Under the pieces are notes generated by a model. It had not been told where the DNA came from and did no database searches. It saw only the letters and a program-made list of their open reading frames with translations. This document shows, piece after piece, positions 13,301-23,469 of a stretch of DNA of 64,000 nucleotides; positions within the stretch are counted from its first letter, which is position 1, and each line of letters starts with the position of its first letter. The stretch is from Limnoperna fortunei. Taxonomy: Eukaryota; Mollusca; Bivalvia; Mytilida; Modiolidae. The stretch lies in the NCBI GenBank assembly GCA_944474755.1, contig OX104119.1, positions 6,435,075-6,499,074 on the forward strand, in the 5' to 3' direction. The position numbers and the translations under genes were made by a program.

Positions 13301-16300
13301 AGAAAATGTTTCAGAGTTAAAAACACAGCCTTCATTTCCAATCAATTTATATGCCACTTTTTCTGATTTGAATTCCACTTTCCTTGAAATATCTGAGTCC
13401 CAATATAACCCCCAAAACCGCTTTTGGAAGCATCTGTCGTGATTGTAACAGTGCTTTAAGGTGATACTAAAAATCGGCCTTTCTGCGTGTTGGCTTAATT
13501 TAGCCACCACATCAGATGCGATTTCAGATGTTGAGTACACGGGACATGTTGATCCAAATTGCGAGAAATTGGTTTCCAAAACCTCAAAAGATGTAATTGA
13601 ATAGGTCTCATGCAGAGACGTGCATTTGGTATAAGATCTATACAAGAAGCCATTACTCCTAGAACTCTCAGAAAATCCATTGCTTTGGTTTGCCCTGAGA
13701 ACAATTTCTGAATAAGAGTCTGTAGATTCTGAATTCTTTCTGGAGTAGGAAGTACTAGATTCTTTGTCCAGAAGAAAAAGACCCCCTAAATAAGTTACTG
13801 TCTGACTGGGAATTAGAGTTGATTTTTTCATGTTTATGAAACCTAGTGCAACTATCAGATCCAGGCATTTCTGTCGATCTTGAATCAGATGCATTTTGTT
13901 TTGGTTCACAATTAGCCAATCGTCTAGATAAACTACGAGAAGTATATTTTGTGTCCTCAGATAGGCTGCTACCACTGTTACCAATTTTGTAAAAATTCTT
14001 GGTGCAAAAGTTCCCCCCAAACACATGACTTTCCATTGGTAACACTGATTGTTTACACAAAACCTCATGTATTGTTTGTGTTTTTGAAATATTGTACATG
14101 AAGGTACGCATCGGATAGGTCTAGAGATATTGCCCTATCGTTTGGTTGCACTAGAGTTATCACTTTTTGCATTGTGTCCATTTTGAAACGTATTTTCTTT
14201 CACTGACTGTTTAGGGGTTTCAAATTTGTCACCATTCGCAACTTGCCGTTTTTCTTGGGTAAAAGGAATAAGGTACTGTAGAAACCTGTTATTGCTTGAG
14301 GAAAATAAACTTTCTCTATTGCATCTTTTTTAATAAAATATATATTTCCCCCATGAACATATCTAAATTTTCTTTTGAAACATAAGTCTGTTTGATCCAT
14401 GTCCAAGGAGGTTTCACTATGAATTCCAGTTTGTAACCCTCCTCTATTATTGAAAGAATCCACTTGTCTGACGTTATTTTCTTCCAATTTCGAAGAAATA
14501 GTGACAGACGACCCCCGACAGGTATTTCTGAAAATTCTGGTATCAAATCAGAAATTTTCTTTTTCTGACTTATCTCTTTTCTAGAAGATTATCAAGATGG
14601 CAACCAAAAAGTCCATCTCCAGTCAATGGCAAATTTTGCCATTTCAATCTGATATCTTTCAAGCTAGATAAACCTGAATCTTCAGCTGCAGCTTTCCGTC
14701 TAATAATATGCACGAAAGCTCCATTACGACCTGCTAAATCTAAAGATTTTGTGGACATGGCAAAAACATCTGTAATAGTCTGACAAGCTTGTTCCTTGTC
14801 AATCTCATCTTCCTCAAGACCCTTTAATAAGGATGCAAGTGCCTGTTGAATATATAATATAGATATTATATTCATACGAGCAGAAACCTGTCCTTGATAA
14901 CCTAATTTCTCAATGGTTTTATAGGGTTGGGAAAATAAAGATCTATGGATTTACCAGTTTTTGACCATGAATTCTAGACAACATTGTCTCAAGTAAATCG
15001 TCCAACGAAGGAACCTCCAACAAGTGTTCTGAGCTTTTATGTAGAGGAAAACAAGTCTTATAGTCCTCTTTATAAGCTGTCAATTTATCAGGATTCGAAC
15101 TACGCCATGAGCTCTCTAAAATTTCTATTTGAGCCTGATCAAGAACTAGCCCTACACTAGATTCATGTTTCTTAACCTCATCTTTAAACACTTTAGAGAG
15201 TAGGTTTGAACGTTTTTCTATAATTTCATCAGATTTATTTATATTAGCATTTGTGTTTTGACCCTCCATACAAGAATCATTTGACACGGCATGTTTGAGA
15301 AACCTGTTGTTAGAAGGTTTATTTACATTAACATTGTCAATATTTAATACATGCTCTCTCACTGGGCTTTCCCCAATGTCATTATCAGAATCAATATCAG
15401 ATACATTTTTGTCAAAATTATCTCTATCCTCCTGATTCACTTGAAATGAGATCTCCGACCTTATGTCGATATCTTGGTTTCTGCTAATTCTCGGGGACCC
15501 TAGATCCTCGTCTATATTAGCTTCTAGCGGAATGATTTGTTTTGGTGGTCTACGCTCCCCCGATGGGACGTTATCCACTCTAGAATCAGATCTAGGCAGA
15601 GCTAAACTCTCCTTATTCTGATTAACTGACACTTGTGTAACTAATTGGAAAATTTGATCCAACTTACTGTTAAAATTGGACTCCAGAGCGTCTAATCTAG
15701 CATCGTACTGAGCCTGCATATCTGCCTTAGACATGCGTTTCTTCTTGCCCGTTTTAGTCCCATTCGTTGGGGTAGTTTTCGCGTATTTGTCAACCTCACC
15801 AGACAAAACACCCGCTAAATTTATTTTCTGCGGAACTGTTGTAGTCTCGGACTCTATTTCCGAATCTACACTATCCATTCTTAAAGAGATAAACTCTAAC
15901 AAAAAATTATTTTAGAATTTGAAAGAAAAGCAAATGAGACACCTTTTCTCTTCAACGCAAAATTTTAGACTGGCGCGAATTAATTACAGGTATATGGTTT
16001 ACGTAATACAGGTAATATAGTCACATGATCATAGTGAGATGATAACATCACGTGATGTTTAAATTTAGTTCATCTCACTAATATTGCGATTGAGACACTA
16101 ATAACGCGGACATATTCTATATATATATATATATATATATTAAATGTTAATGTGGTAAGTATAATGTACAAAAATAACATAAAATAACTAAAGTTAAATA
16201 CTGAACAAAGGTTATGGAACTCATTTCCATATACAGTCGAACATAAGTAGCACAATTTTATTGATCCAATGTTACAGGAAATGAAATGTAATATTCAAAC

Positions 16301-18600
16301 CGATATCGATTCCAGTCTGCGCATGAACTATTTCCAGAAATCACAAGACCCGGTTTGTCTTACACTTTCCTTCGATTCCTTCGAGTTCAAGCCATCGACT
16401 GTAATTATCTTGTTATGTTTTCTCTCAAATGATCTTTCTTAGATTAATTTAAATTTGACATAGGTAAATAGGTAAGCCCAGTAAAGTCAGAGGTAAATAG
16501 GTAAGCCGAGTAAAGAAGAGTTTTGCAATTCTGTGATTTAAATGATCTAAACATACCAAAGTACAAGTCACATTGTTTTGGTGAGGGTTTTTTGGATTAA
16601 AATTAAAACTGAATACTACGTATGGTCTAACTTTTGCTCCATTTGAAGATCAAGAAAGGTACGTTTTGAAATTGTAATATGTTGAGTTTTAAATAATGTC
16701 TGCTCTAGACAGAAAAGTTCTGATTGTTAGAAAAAGAAAAAAATAAACAGGAATAGTTAAACTATAAAAACATTGTATTAATAATAACTTCATGTTTTGT
16801 TTTGTTCCATTCTTATAGTTTTCAAAATGATTCCTTGTAGTTGTTTAATTTTAAAAACCTTTCTGGTATATAACAACTAATGGATGGAATTGAAATTGTT
16901 TTAAAGTTAAACTAAATTAAATAAGAATGGGTTGTACCCCATATTTTAATTATTGCCACTTAAAAGCAGAAACCATCGAAAAAAAAGTGGGACCAAATGA
17001 AAAGATAACGGTTGAATTTGACTGCAAAAATTATAAATGTATTTTCATTTGTTTGTACAAATTTAAAACAAACAGAATCTAGGGAACCTTAAAGATTTAT
17101 ATGTGAAGAAATACAGGTTGTTTCTTTGAAAACATTGCAAGTTCATTGAATGGGGGCTTCCAAAGTTTAACTTCGGACAATAGATAAGCCAGTGATGTAA
17201 TAAAAGTCAAATTCATTCATTTTGGTTGGTACTCTGATCTTCAGTGTCATATTTGCAGAAGTAATAATAAACAAATATAAAAAAATGTGTATAGTGGGTG
17301 AAACTGAATGATCTTCAAGCTAAGAAACAATGTATGCTTGCTAGAATATCAGATTTTATCTAGTTTTGATTTTGTTCAATATTTTTAAGAAAGGAAGAGT
17401 TAGTTAAAGGTGCCAATTAAATTGACTGCTCAATTATATGTACTTAAATACAGCTGTAAAAGTAATCACCCTGATTTTTGTACATTTTTAAAACTCCCAG
17501 TAAATGTAGTTCATGTAACTTTTCACTGATATTTTCTAATGTTATATTTTATTTAATTCTTTCCTTAGATAAACTGGGTGACTGTTGTAGCAATTAAAAC
17601 TTTTTTCTTTTATTTAGATTTGAATGTGCTATTGTCCCCCCCCCCCCCCCCAAAAAAAAAAGAATTATGTTTATTCACAGAAATTCATTTTATTCCTTTT
17701 CTTTCTATTGTAGTTAAAGCAGCAACTGATCCAAAAGAAGTAAAGAGTGGCGATGCTGGTTACTCAGTGATAAATAGCACTCCGGGAAATGGATCAACAT
17801 TTCAGGGGATGAATATTTCAGAGAATAGCATGGTGATGATAAATCAGGATGAGCACCTTCGTACACTTCTGCAGCCCAAAGAACAGGGGTCCAGTCAGAC
17901 GTCAGGCTACTGCAGTTCCAGTGGAATATCTATATCGAATACAGTTTCTACATCTTCCTGCATCACCCTGCAATCCGTACAGATGGATTCAGAAGAAAAA
18001 GTAGCACTATTTGGGTCCGGAGGAAGTCAGTGTTCTAGCGAGCAGAATTCAACAGAGAGGGGAGATAAGGATTGGCGTAAATGTCATGTTTACAAATTCA
18101 AGCACAACATAACAAAGCGATTCTCAGAAGAGGGAAATCCTTGCAGATTTAAAAATAGTGATACATCCTCCAATGATTCACGAGAGGAGGATACTGATCA
18201 GAGCAAGCAGAAAATATTAAGTTATAGGACAGACAGTCCAGGGACTGATTCCACTCGCTATCCAGCATCAGAAAATAGTTCTGGTTCAAATAGTTCAATT
18301 GGAAAAAGGAAAATGCCAAAATATGAAAAATTGAATGAAGCTTGTAGCGAAGGACGATATGATTTCAAACAGGTGCCTTTGCCTGCTTTTGTTCTACATC
18401 CGATGGGAACACATTACGTTCCTGTGACTGTCCATCCATCTCACTTCCGATCTCTATTCAAAGATAACAAGAAAGGATCAATGGCTTATCATCCAATCAG
18501 CATCCCTGTTAATTTCTGTGGCCCAAGCATTTCAATACACACACAGGTAGAAGAGAATTTGTTGTCACCCACCAGTAATCAGGATGAAGAACAATCATAG
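51..18600 (+). CDS. cwo: bHLH-Orange transcriptional repressor, cwo/Dec-like (5' partial, 5 exons)
   Basis: Exons 51-120, 643-744, 1389-1473, 2329-2535 and 17714-18600 all have GT-AG borders and join in phase, giving 449 visible residues. The window starts inside the gene, so the N-terminus is missing. Residues ~26-80 are a bHLH domain: the basic region [12 protein letters not shown] has the Glu and Arg residues expected for E-box contact, followed by helix 1, a loop and helix 2 ([15 protein letters not shown]). Residues ~100-145 match an Orange domain ([12 protein letters not shown], then [16 protein letters not shown]). The last exon encodes a Ser-rich, probably disordered tail and a conserved-looking C-terminal patch, [15 protein letters not shown]. 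The bHLH wording is closest, from memory, to Drosophila clockwork orange and its Dec/BHLHE40 relatives, nuclear repressors that bind CACGTG E-boxes in the circadian loop. A HES/HEY/HELT relative is the alternative. The bHLH-Orange assignment is firm; the cwo orthology is likely but untested. Confidence 0.85.
121..1388 (+). other. cwo-like introns 1 and 2
   Basis: Intron 1 is 121-642 (donor gtaaat, acceptor ttattcag). Intron 2 is 745-1388 (donor gtatgt, acceptor tttgtag). Both are AT-rich. I see no gene or clear repeat inside them. Confidence 0.85.
1584..1988 (+). mobile_element. short non-autonomous element with Helentron-like ends (GGGGCA family)
   Basis: The element lies in intron 3. Its 5' end folds as TGCCCC (1585-1590) pairing with GGGGCA (1602-1607). 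Its 3' end has GGGGGCA (~1958-1964), then a hairpin of GTGTCC (1968-1973) with GGACAC (1977-1982), then TTTGTT. The middle is two tandem copies of a ~150-bp unit (from ~1650 and ~1825) sharing the phrases tttccgtcaagcttttctc and gacaactacttcctgtttg. There is no coding sequence. A terminal 5' inverted repeat, a slightly internal 3' partner and a terminal 3' hairpin is the layout described for Helitron2/Helentron derivatives. Naming it so is inference. Confidence 0.55.
2604..2850 (+). other. start of cwo-like intron 4
   Basis: Intron 4 runs 2536-17713 (donor gtataacc, acceptor ttctattgtag), about 15.2 kb. This first stretch is AT-rich and shows nothing recognisable. The ORF that runs from exon 4 past 2535 is intron read-through. 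Confidence 0.8.
2851..3885 (+). mobile_element. AGCTCACCTG-family interspersed element, about 1.0 kb
   Basis: It begins with AGCTCACCTGACAT (2851-2864) and near its end has the inverted match ATGTCAGGTGAGC (3856-3868), followed by CAGGCTCCTTGTTC. The interior has diverged repeating phrases such as 'ttggcagattgaa' and 'gaaaatccaagatggcc', typical of a decayed ~200-bp tandem unit. No coding capacity is seen. I recall AGCTCACCTG repeats as abundant in bivalve genomes. It belongs with the 7604-9282 element. Confidence 0.6.
3886..7603 (+). other. intron 4 stretch without genes; one AGCTCACC fragment
   Basis: AT-rich intron. A short CA repeat lies at ~4066-4088. At 4642-4925 a 5' fragment of the AGCTCACC family is recognisable (agctcacc, then 'tgccatcacttgg'). 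The remainder holds no ORF of interest, RNA gene or clear repeat. Confidence 0.6.
7604..9282 (+). mobile_element. AGCTCACCTG-family element with Helentron-like termini and internal tandem repeats
   Basis: The 5' end is a near-perfect hairpin, AGCTCAC-CTGGACC-gaa-GGTCCAT-GTGAGCT (7604-7634). Near the 3' end is CAGGTGAGC (9248-9256), inverted to the 5' terminus. It is followed by a second hairpin, AGGCT (9263-9267) with AGCCT (9274-9278), and then CTAG with T-rich flanks on both sides. The interior is a ~164-bp tandem array. There is no coding potential beyond chance ORFs. This asymmetric inverted-repeat plus terminal-hairpin layout is what is known for Helentron-derived non-autonomous elements (HINEs). 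The assignment is inference, not proven by a Rep/helicase gene here. Confidence 0.6.
7880..9200 (+). repeat. ~164-bp tandem repeat inside the 7604-9282 element
   Basis: The phrase ttttccgtttttgtcctgta recurs at about 8167, 8331, 8497 and 8660, with a diverged copy at ~8825, a period of ~164 bp. Each unit also carries 'ctgaaattgtcagatgactcc' and 'aggagttattgccctta'. About seven or eight units are present, the outer ones more diverged. Confidence 0.85.
9283..10298 (+). other. intron 4 stretch with nothing recognised
   Basis: AT-rich sequence between the AGCTCACC element and the DIRS-like element. The short ORFs here show no recognisable domain. Confidence 0.6.
10299..10531 (+). repeat. left inverted terminal repeat of the DIRS-like element
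   Basis: It is the reverse complement of 15957-16169, starting GTACATTATACTTACC. It contains a (TA)n run at 10328-10368, longer than in the right arm, and a near-palindrome aacatcatgtgatgtt at 10427-10442 flanked by agtgagatga (10407-10416) and tcatctcact (10444-10453). Confidence 0.9.
10813..11760 (-). pseudogene. DIRS tyrosine recombinase, truncated by a stop codon
   Basis: The open part is 10870-11553 (227 aa), and the same frame style can be followed upstream to ~11760 ('[15 protein letters not shown]', then '[13 protein letters not shown]', then '[12 protein letters not shown]'). It carries the recombinase HxxR motif as NAHSTR (codons around 10948-10962) and then EAADRAT. A TAG at 10870-10872 (minus strand) ends the frame. 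Immediately beyond it the same frame reads [10 protein letters not shown] and ends at 10813-10815. In this family the nucleophilic Tyr lies in that stretch (Tyr codon 10849-10851), so the stop removes it. The enzyme would cut and join the circular cDNA intermediate into the genome. This copy should be inactive. Confidence 0.85.
11760..13862 (-). pseudogene. DIRS RNase H and downstream domain, internally duplicated
   Basis: RNase H-like blocks appear twice: [19 protein letters not shown] then [17 protein letters not shown], starting near 13341 and again near 12464. Each is followed by KNLLADQ(L/F)SRVK and [13 protein letters not shown], the block that follows RNase H in DIRS elements. The duplicated arrangement and G/C-run frameshifts (tract of c's at ~12345 and ~13220) break any single reading frame. 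The most downstream copy continues into [19 protein letters not shown]. Confidence 0.8.
12066..13862. repeat. ~0.9-kb internal tandem duplication in the DIRS-like element
   Basis: Copy 1 is ~12066-12946 and copy 2 ~12947-13862. Matching landmarks are offset by about 877-915 bp, for example ctttggtgtggaatccatg at ~12069 and ~12949. The junction follows 'atcagatcca' at ~12937-12946, and the same 10 bases precede unique sequence at ~13853-13862. Copy 1 lacks ~42 bp that copy 2 has near 13572-13613. The copies differ at scattered bases, so the event is not brand new. Confidence 0.85.
13863..14546 (-). pseudogene. DIRS reverse transcriptase, frameshifted
   Basis: Three frames together give the DIRS RT order. 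First comes [15 protein letters not shown], then [16 protein letters not shown] (14316-14546). Next is [16 protein letters not shown] and [12 protein letters not shown] (14200-14487). Motif A follows as [11 protein letters not shown] (~14101-14133), then FAPRIFTKL, and the catalytic box VYLDDWLI with YLDD at 13919-13930. Frames change near 14316, 14200 and 14070, so it cannot make an intact enzyme. Upstream is the gag-like gene; downstream it runs into the duplicated RNase H region. Confidence 0.85.
14570..15902 (-). pseudogene. DIRS gag-like protein, one frameshift
   Basis: The main part is 14943-15902 (319 aa): a charged N-terminal region with a probable coiled coil ([20 protein letters not shown]) followed by an acidic low-complexity stretch. 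It ends at a TAG near 14943. Shifting one frame continues as [17 protein letters not shown] and then 14570-14875 ([16 protein letters not shown] onward). This suggests a single +1 frameshift in a protein of ~430 aa. Position and composition fit the gag-like first ORF of DIRS elements; sequence-level homology is weak by eye. Confidence 0.65.
15957..16169 (-). repeat. right inverted terminal repeat of the DIRS-like element
   Basis: Reverse complement of 10299-10531, with a shorter (TA)n run. It holds a perfect 16-bp palindrome aacatcacgtgatgtt (16044-16059) with CACGTG at its centre. This nests in wider arms agtgagatga (16033-16042) and tcatctcact (16070-16079), so a stem-loop can form. Confidence 0.9.
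16170..17713 (+). other. end of cwo-like intron 4
   Basis: AT-rich. It contains a short direct duplication around 16462-16514 (ggtaaataggtaagcc twice). At 16545-16675 is a copy of a dispersed sequence also seen at 35690-35830 (ggtgagggttttttgg, then gctccatttgaagatcaag). A C15-A10 homopolymer run at ~17635-17660 lies just before the 3' acceptor. The ORF start at 17578 is intronic. Confidence 0.7.
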
Positions 18601-21565
18601 CAAAAGTGACAGGAAAAAAACATAATTATCATTTTGTTGTCTTGGTTTATTGGTTAAAATGACATTTTTTGTGTACGGTGTCATTTTTGGAGATGAAATA
18701 TTACTTTGAAATCTTTGGCATTCTGACTGATATTTAATTGTAGCTAAACTATGTGAATGTAGATTGTTTTATTTTATATTAGATCAACGTAGAACTTGCT
18801 GTTTTTGCTATGTATTAAATAGCTTTTAGCTTGAAAAATATGAAAATACGCAATATGGAAAATAATAGGGTGGTGTTATGATGTAATTTACTTATAAGCT
18901 ATTGTAAATTTCTTTTATTTTTTGGACAAAAATTGCAAAAGGATTGCTATAGTGTTAGTTTTCAGTATTTTGTTAAATCTTTTACTTGCACAATAGTAAT
19001 TAGTTAAGTTCAAACATACTAATGAAATAAACAAATATCTAAAATGTTGAAGGAAAAAAATTGTAAGAAAGTTTACTACTGAAAAGTGTATGATCATAAA
19101 AGTTGGTTGTCTATTCAATTATTAATATTGTTTATTAAACAAAAATTAGACTTTGAGAAAATAAATTCAATTTAAAGCAATGATTTAATTTGGTTGTTAC
19201 TGATATTTCTGTATAACATTATATAGAACATTTTGTTAAAGTATTAACTATCGTCTTGGTGCTGTCTTTATTCTTTTATGAACGTGAAACTAAGGAGATG
19301 CAGGACAACATTTGGCAATTTTTGTGAAAATCTCAAAATGCTTATCACATTTATGGTAAAATTATTAATAATTTCAGGTCTCTGAAAACTCTTAAACTCC
19401 TTTTAATAAGAAAATAATAATGAAAGTCTTTTACCTATAGTAAAACTACAGTTTATAAATGGTTGAAATACTGAGTTTTTGCACAAACAAATACAAGGTA
19501 AAAAGTAATGAAAACACAATTTTTAACAAAGGATAGATTTTTAACCAAAATAACCAACTTTTAGTGGTGTTTCGCCAGTTGTTAATCCCAATAGACACAA
19601 ATTTAAGTCTGAGACTCCTATTTTTCTTTCCATCCCTAAAATGTATACCAATTGTGGGACATTATATCAAAAGTTAAGAAAATTTTAATGGTCAAAATTT
19701 GTTTAATTTATTTTTCTAGTGCTCTTTTTATTCTCTTGTCTGTATAATCTATTAGAAAATTTCAAATTTCAGTTCTTAACTCCTCAAATATAACCTCAAA
19801 ATCCCTTTTTTAATTTTTAATTATGATTTCTTGTATAAAAATCTAACTATATGGCAAGGTTAAAGAAAAATGAATGACAAATTATTTTCAGCATAAGTGT
19901 CCTGAACTCTATTTTAATTAATCAGTACTTGTAGATAAGTATGAAGTGCTTTTATTACAGTGACTGTCAGTTATCAAGGGTATCATGATTATGATTATTT
20001 CGCACACATGTGACTTCTATTGATTATCCCTAATTCTTAACTTTATCTAGAAAATGAGTTAATTATTTTGTTTTTATGAATTCCTACACATAATTAAAAG
20101 GTTCAGGGCTGCTAAGCAATGAATATGAAGATTGTATAAAGATGAAACAGTGCATAATATTAATTATCCTCACAGTGCTATTTTTATGTACTCCCTTGTT
20201 TATCTTTATCCAAAGATTGTCAAAGACAATAACTATTTTAAAATGTTGAATTCTGTTAATTTTTTATTCTGTTTTTGTTGTGTTTTGCATGCACAATAGT
20301 ATTCACTTGACTATCTTGTATATTAATTGTTATAAATAGTTGTCCGTTTATGGAGCATATAGTATGCAAAAACAGGTTACATCATAAAGATAATAGATTT
20401 CATATTTCTTAAATACTGGTAAAGCAAAGTTTAATGTTTAAATTTAATAAAAATTACACAGGGTTTAATTTTATCTTTTTTGTGTGTGTTTTTTTTTCAT
20501 TTAGAAATCCTATATTTGTAGTTTACATTTTTTGCCACATCATTTCAATAGCTAAAGTTCAATAAAATTTATTGGTTTGAAGTAAGTCTCACATTTATAC
20601 TGATAAAGACATAGGTGTAATTACAAAGGAGTTCTATGATTGCAGTAGTTCTAATATTGAAAAGGCTGTTCAAAATTTGTATTTTGTTTGTTATATCTTA
20701 GGCATGAAATGATAATTAGTTTTACAAGAGTATATAACTTTTTAAGTTTGAACTAGTTTTCAGTTTAGGGAAAAAATTGTTATAAATTTGAGAACTCACA
20801 GACTAAACTGCTGATAATATTACTCACATAAACTTAACACATATTATTTCATTTTATGAACTTATTTTTATTTTTGTTAAAATTGTAGTCCATTAATATT
20901 GATTCTGTTTAGGAAATCCTATATCTAAATGTGTTTTAATTATTTTAACAGATTAAATATTTTTTTATTTTTCTTTAGTGATTACAATGCTTAAAATGTT
21001 TTGACTGTTTAGAGACAACTAAAATCTACCATGTTTTTCTTGTCATAAGAATGTATGTTTTTTTTTTTTTTTGACCATAGTAGAAAGTTTTGATACAGTG
21101 ACGCGATTTCAAACCCGTTTTATCAAAATTTTGTTGGTTTTGTTTTTAAAAATAATTTTATTGAAACACTAACTTGTCCAAATTAAAAAAAAACTTAAAT
21201 GGTTTGGTGTGCAGATATTTCGCTTTTTTTATGCTGGTTAACTTAAAATAGCAAAGGCTTAATTAAGATATATTTTCACTTTAGTTTAAATTGGTATAAT
21301 TGAAGCAGTTAGGAATGTCAAAGTGTTTCTAGTATGATTTTGAAATAATTTTTTTTCAGCTCACTGTATTGAATCTTATTGTAAAGACAATTTGAAATAA
21401 CTACCAAGTAGTATGTGGAATGGCAATGTTTGATTTATATATATATTTATGATATTGGTTGTTTATGATTTGTTATTGTTATTGTTTTATACAATTTGTT
21501 GAACTTGTATTTTGTTTTGGAGGAAAATTGTTTGACTTGTCATTCAAAATAAAGTAATGTACACA
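18601..21565 (+). other. probable 3'UTR of the cwo-like gene
   Basis: AT-rich sequence after the stop codon with no coding signal. AATAAA signals occur at 19160-19165, 20561-20566 and 21548-21553. The last sits in a context (followed by gtaatgt and a T-rich tract) that looks like a true cleavage site, implying a 3'UTR up to ~3 kb. Which signal is used cannot be told from sequence. Confidence 0.45.
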
Positions 21566-22329
21566 TTTTTAGTTGAATTTTTTCATATTTCCTTACAATT
21601 ACTTTTTGCATATTAGACTGAATCTCATTGCATGCCTTCCTCGCTTGGAAAAGTGGGGTATGTAGTAAGTGTCAGTCCTCCCATCAGTGTCCGTTACACT
21701 ATCTTTTTGCTGAATGAATGAATGACTTTATTCTCATAAACATAAACAGCTACAGAGAAGATATAATATAAAGCATGTGTGAGATAAAGAATATTTTTTA
21801 ACCAGGAGGGACTTTCACATTTATAATTTTTATCAACCTGCATAGAAAATGGTAATACCGTTGTGCACCTGATATTGTACACTTTGATATTGGGGCTATT
21901 TTCCATAGAAAAACAACATATACTTTTCCACCTAAATCACCAAATGGAATTTAATGAAACTTAAATAGAATCTTGGTCAAATAATGCCGTTGTGTACTTC
22001 ATATTTTACATCTTGATAGGAATATTTTGGGTCATAAACTTTCTCTTTCGGTGACAGAGAAGCAGGGGTATCAATTAGTGAGCATTGATCTCAGTTTATC
22101 TTGTTGAAAGTTTTATGTTGCATCCTCAGACTAAACATCTTGAATGCCTTTGTTCAAATTTTTATTGTGCATAGTCATACTAACTATAATTGAATGCCTT
22201 TGTTAAAGTTTCTGTGAGTTAATTGTCAGACTTAATCTCGTTTTCGTGATCCGTTATTAGACTCAATCTGTGTTGCCCACGCCAATCTCACCTTTCCATC
22301 CATGGGACTGCCTCTCACCTGATCGAGGT
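21566..22329. other. region downstream of the gene, probable old LINE or SINE debris
   Basis: At ~21711 'gaatgaatgaatgactttattctcat' looks like the reverse complement of a LINE 3' end with a CATT-type tail. The rest is unclassified and has no coding signal. Confidence 0.3.
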
Positions 22330-22527
22330 TAGCCGGCGGTGGTGTCGATATACCTTTTATACTTTTCTGAAACCACTGGGCAATTGAACTTGGTCACAGT
22401 GTTCATTGGAAAGACTTTGAAGTTTATGTTTTTTATTCTGATCGGAAAATTAAAATGGCTACCACGCAGGACTAGGTTTAACAAAGGACCCTATGGAAAA
22501 AATGTTTAAAAGGCTTCTTTGAAACCG
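22330..22527 (+). mobile_element. AGCTCACC-type repeat, left part, split by the CACTA-like element
   Basis: Carries family phrases 'ctgaaaccactgggcaattgaacttgg' and 'aaaatggctaccacgcagga' and stops at 'ctttgaaaccg', where the 22528-27525 element begins. The repeat resumes after it with 'gttagccattgaaag'. Confidence 0.6.
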
Positions 22528-23090
22528 CACTATGAACCAAAGTAAGGACTGACATTACCATACACAGTTCAAATTAGATTGATAGAAACTGATAGTTACT
22601 GTAAATGTACTGTTCACGATCTGTAAATCACTGTATACTATTCATACAGTTCTCGTCAGTCATTTACAATTTTTATTTTTTACTGATAGCTTCTGTCCTG
22701 AACTGAAACAGTTCATGACAGTTAAATACAGTACTTTTGTAGGACTGAAAAGAACTGTTAGTCACTGCATCAGATCGTGTCAGTACTTTAAAATTTTTAC
22801 CTGGATTTAGAATGACTGACATTCACTGTACCAGTCCTTGACAGTGATTATCAATATTTACCTGTATTTAGAATGACTGATAATCACTGTAGCAGTCCTT
22901 GTCAGCCATTATCAGTTCTTACCTTGATTTAGAATGAATGATGTTCACTGTAGCAGTCATTGTCAGTCATTATCAGTTCTTACCTTGATTTAGTACGCCT
23001 GATGTTCACTGAAGCAGTCCTTGACAGTCATCATCAGTTCTTACCTTGATTTAGTATGAGTGATGTTCACTGTAGCAGTCCTTGACATAT
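22528..23090 (+). repeat. left TIR of the CACTA-like element with ~60-bp subrepeats
   Basis: After ~270 bp of unique TIR sequence, five ~60-bp units follow (from ~22798). Each carries variants of 'gatttagaatgactgatgttcactgtagcagtccttgacagtcattatcag', so it is dense in ACTG/CAGT words. It is the inverted partner of 26998-27525, with individual unit variants matched in mirrored order. Confidence 0.9.
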
Positions 23091-23469
23091 ATCATACTTT
23101 CTCTTCTATACCATTATATATATATATATATATATATATTCTCATTTGTAAACAAAGACCAACAGTGAAGACTTGATTAAATGAGAGTTTTAATGGATAC
23201 AAAATAGATGGATACAAATGTGTAAAATGAACCCCACAAGTCCGTTTGTTTCCTAGGGCCAAAAATATTTTCGTTTAAATCATTGATCTTCCTAATATTA
23301 ACTCTTCTTTCTTCTCATTTCACATTTGAATTTACATACTGCGATACAAATTTATTGAACATGTGTTGACCAATGTTTGTAATAAACATGGTGCGATAAA
23401 TTACCGGCATAAGCAGCTACATAACGTTACACCTGTACATATTTTTAATAAATTCCACAGAGCTGCCCA
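23091..23469. other. (TA)n and unclassified sequence inside the CACTA-like element
   Basis: A (TA)n run lies at ~23113-23139. Nothing else is recognised. Confidence 0.6.

Larger units (their letters stand above)
10299..16169 (-). mobile_element. DIRS-like tyrosine-recombinase retrotransposon, degenerate copy
   Basis: A 5.9-kb element bounded by inverted terminal repeats (10299-10531 and 15957-16169). On the minus strand the order is gag-like region, RT, RNase H, an extra ADxLSR-type domain, and tyrosine recombinase. That order plus inverted terminal repeats matches DIRS-type elements, which use a recombinase instead of a DDE integrase and make no target duplication; none is seen here. It lies antisense inside the last intron of the cwo-like gene. 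The copy is dead: there are frameshifts in gag and RT, a ~0.9-kb tandem duplication in the RNase H region, and a nonsense codon in the recombinase. Confidence 0.88.

Noticed and set aside
17578..17713. Start codon for the last-exon ORF at 17578
   Set aside because: Includes a homopolymer run and lies upstream of a good acceptor at 17712-17713 that is in phase with exon 4; it is intron.
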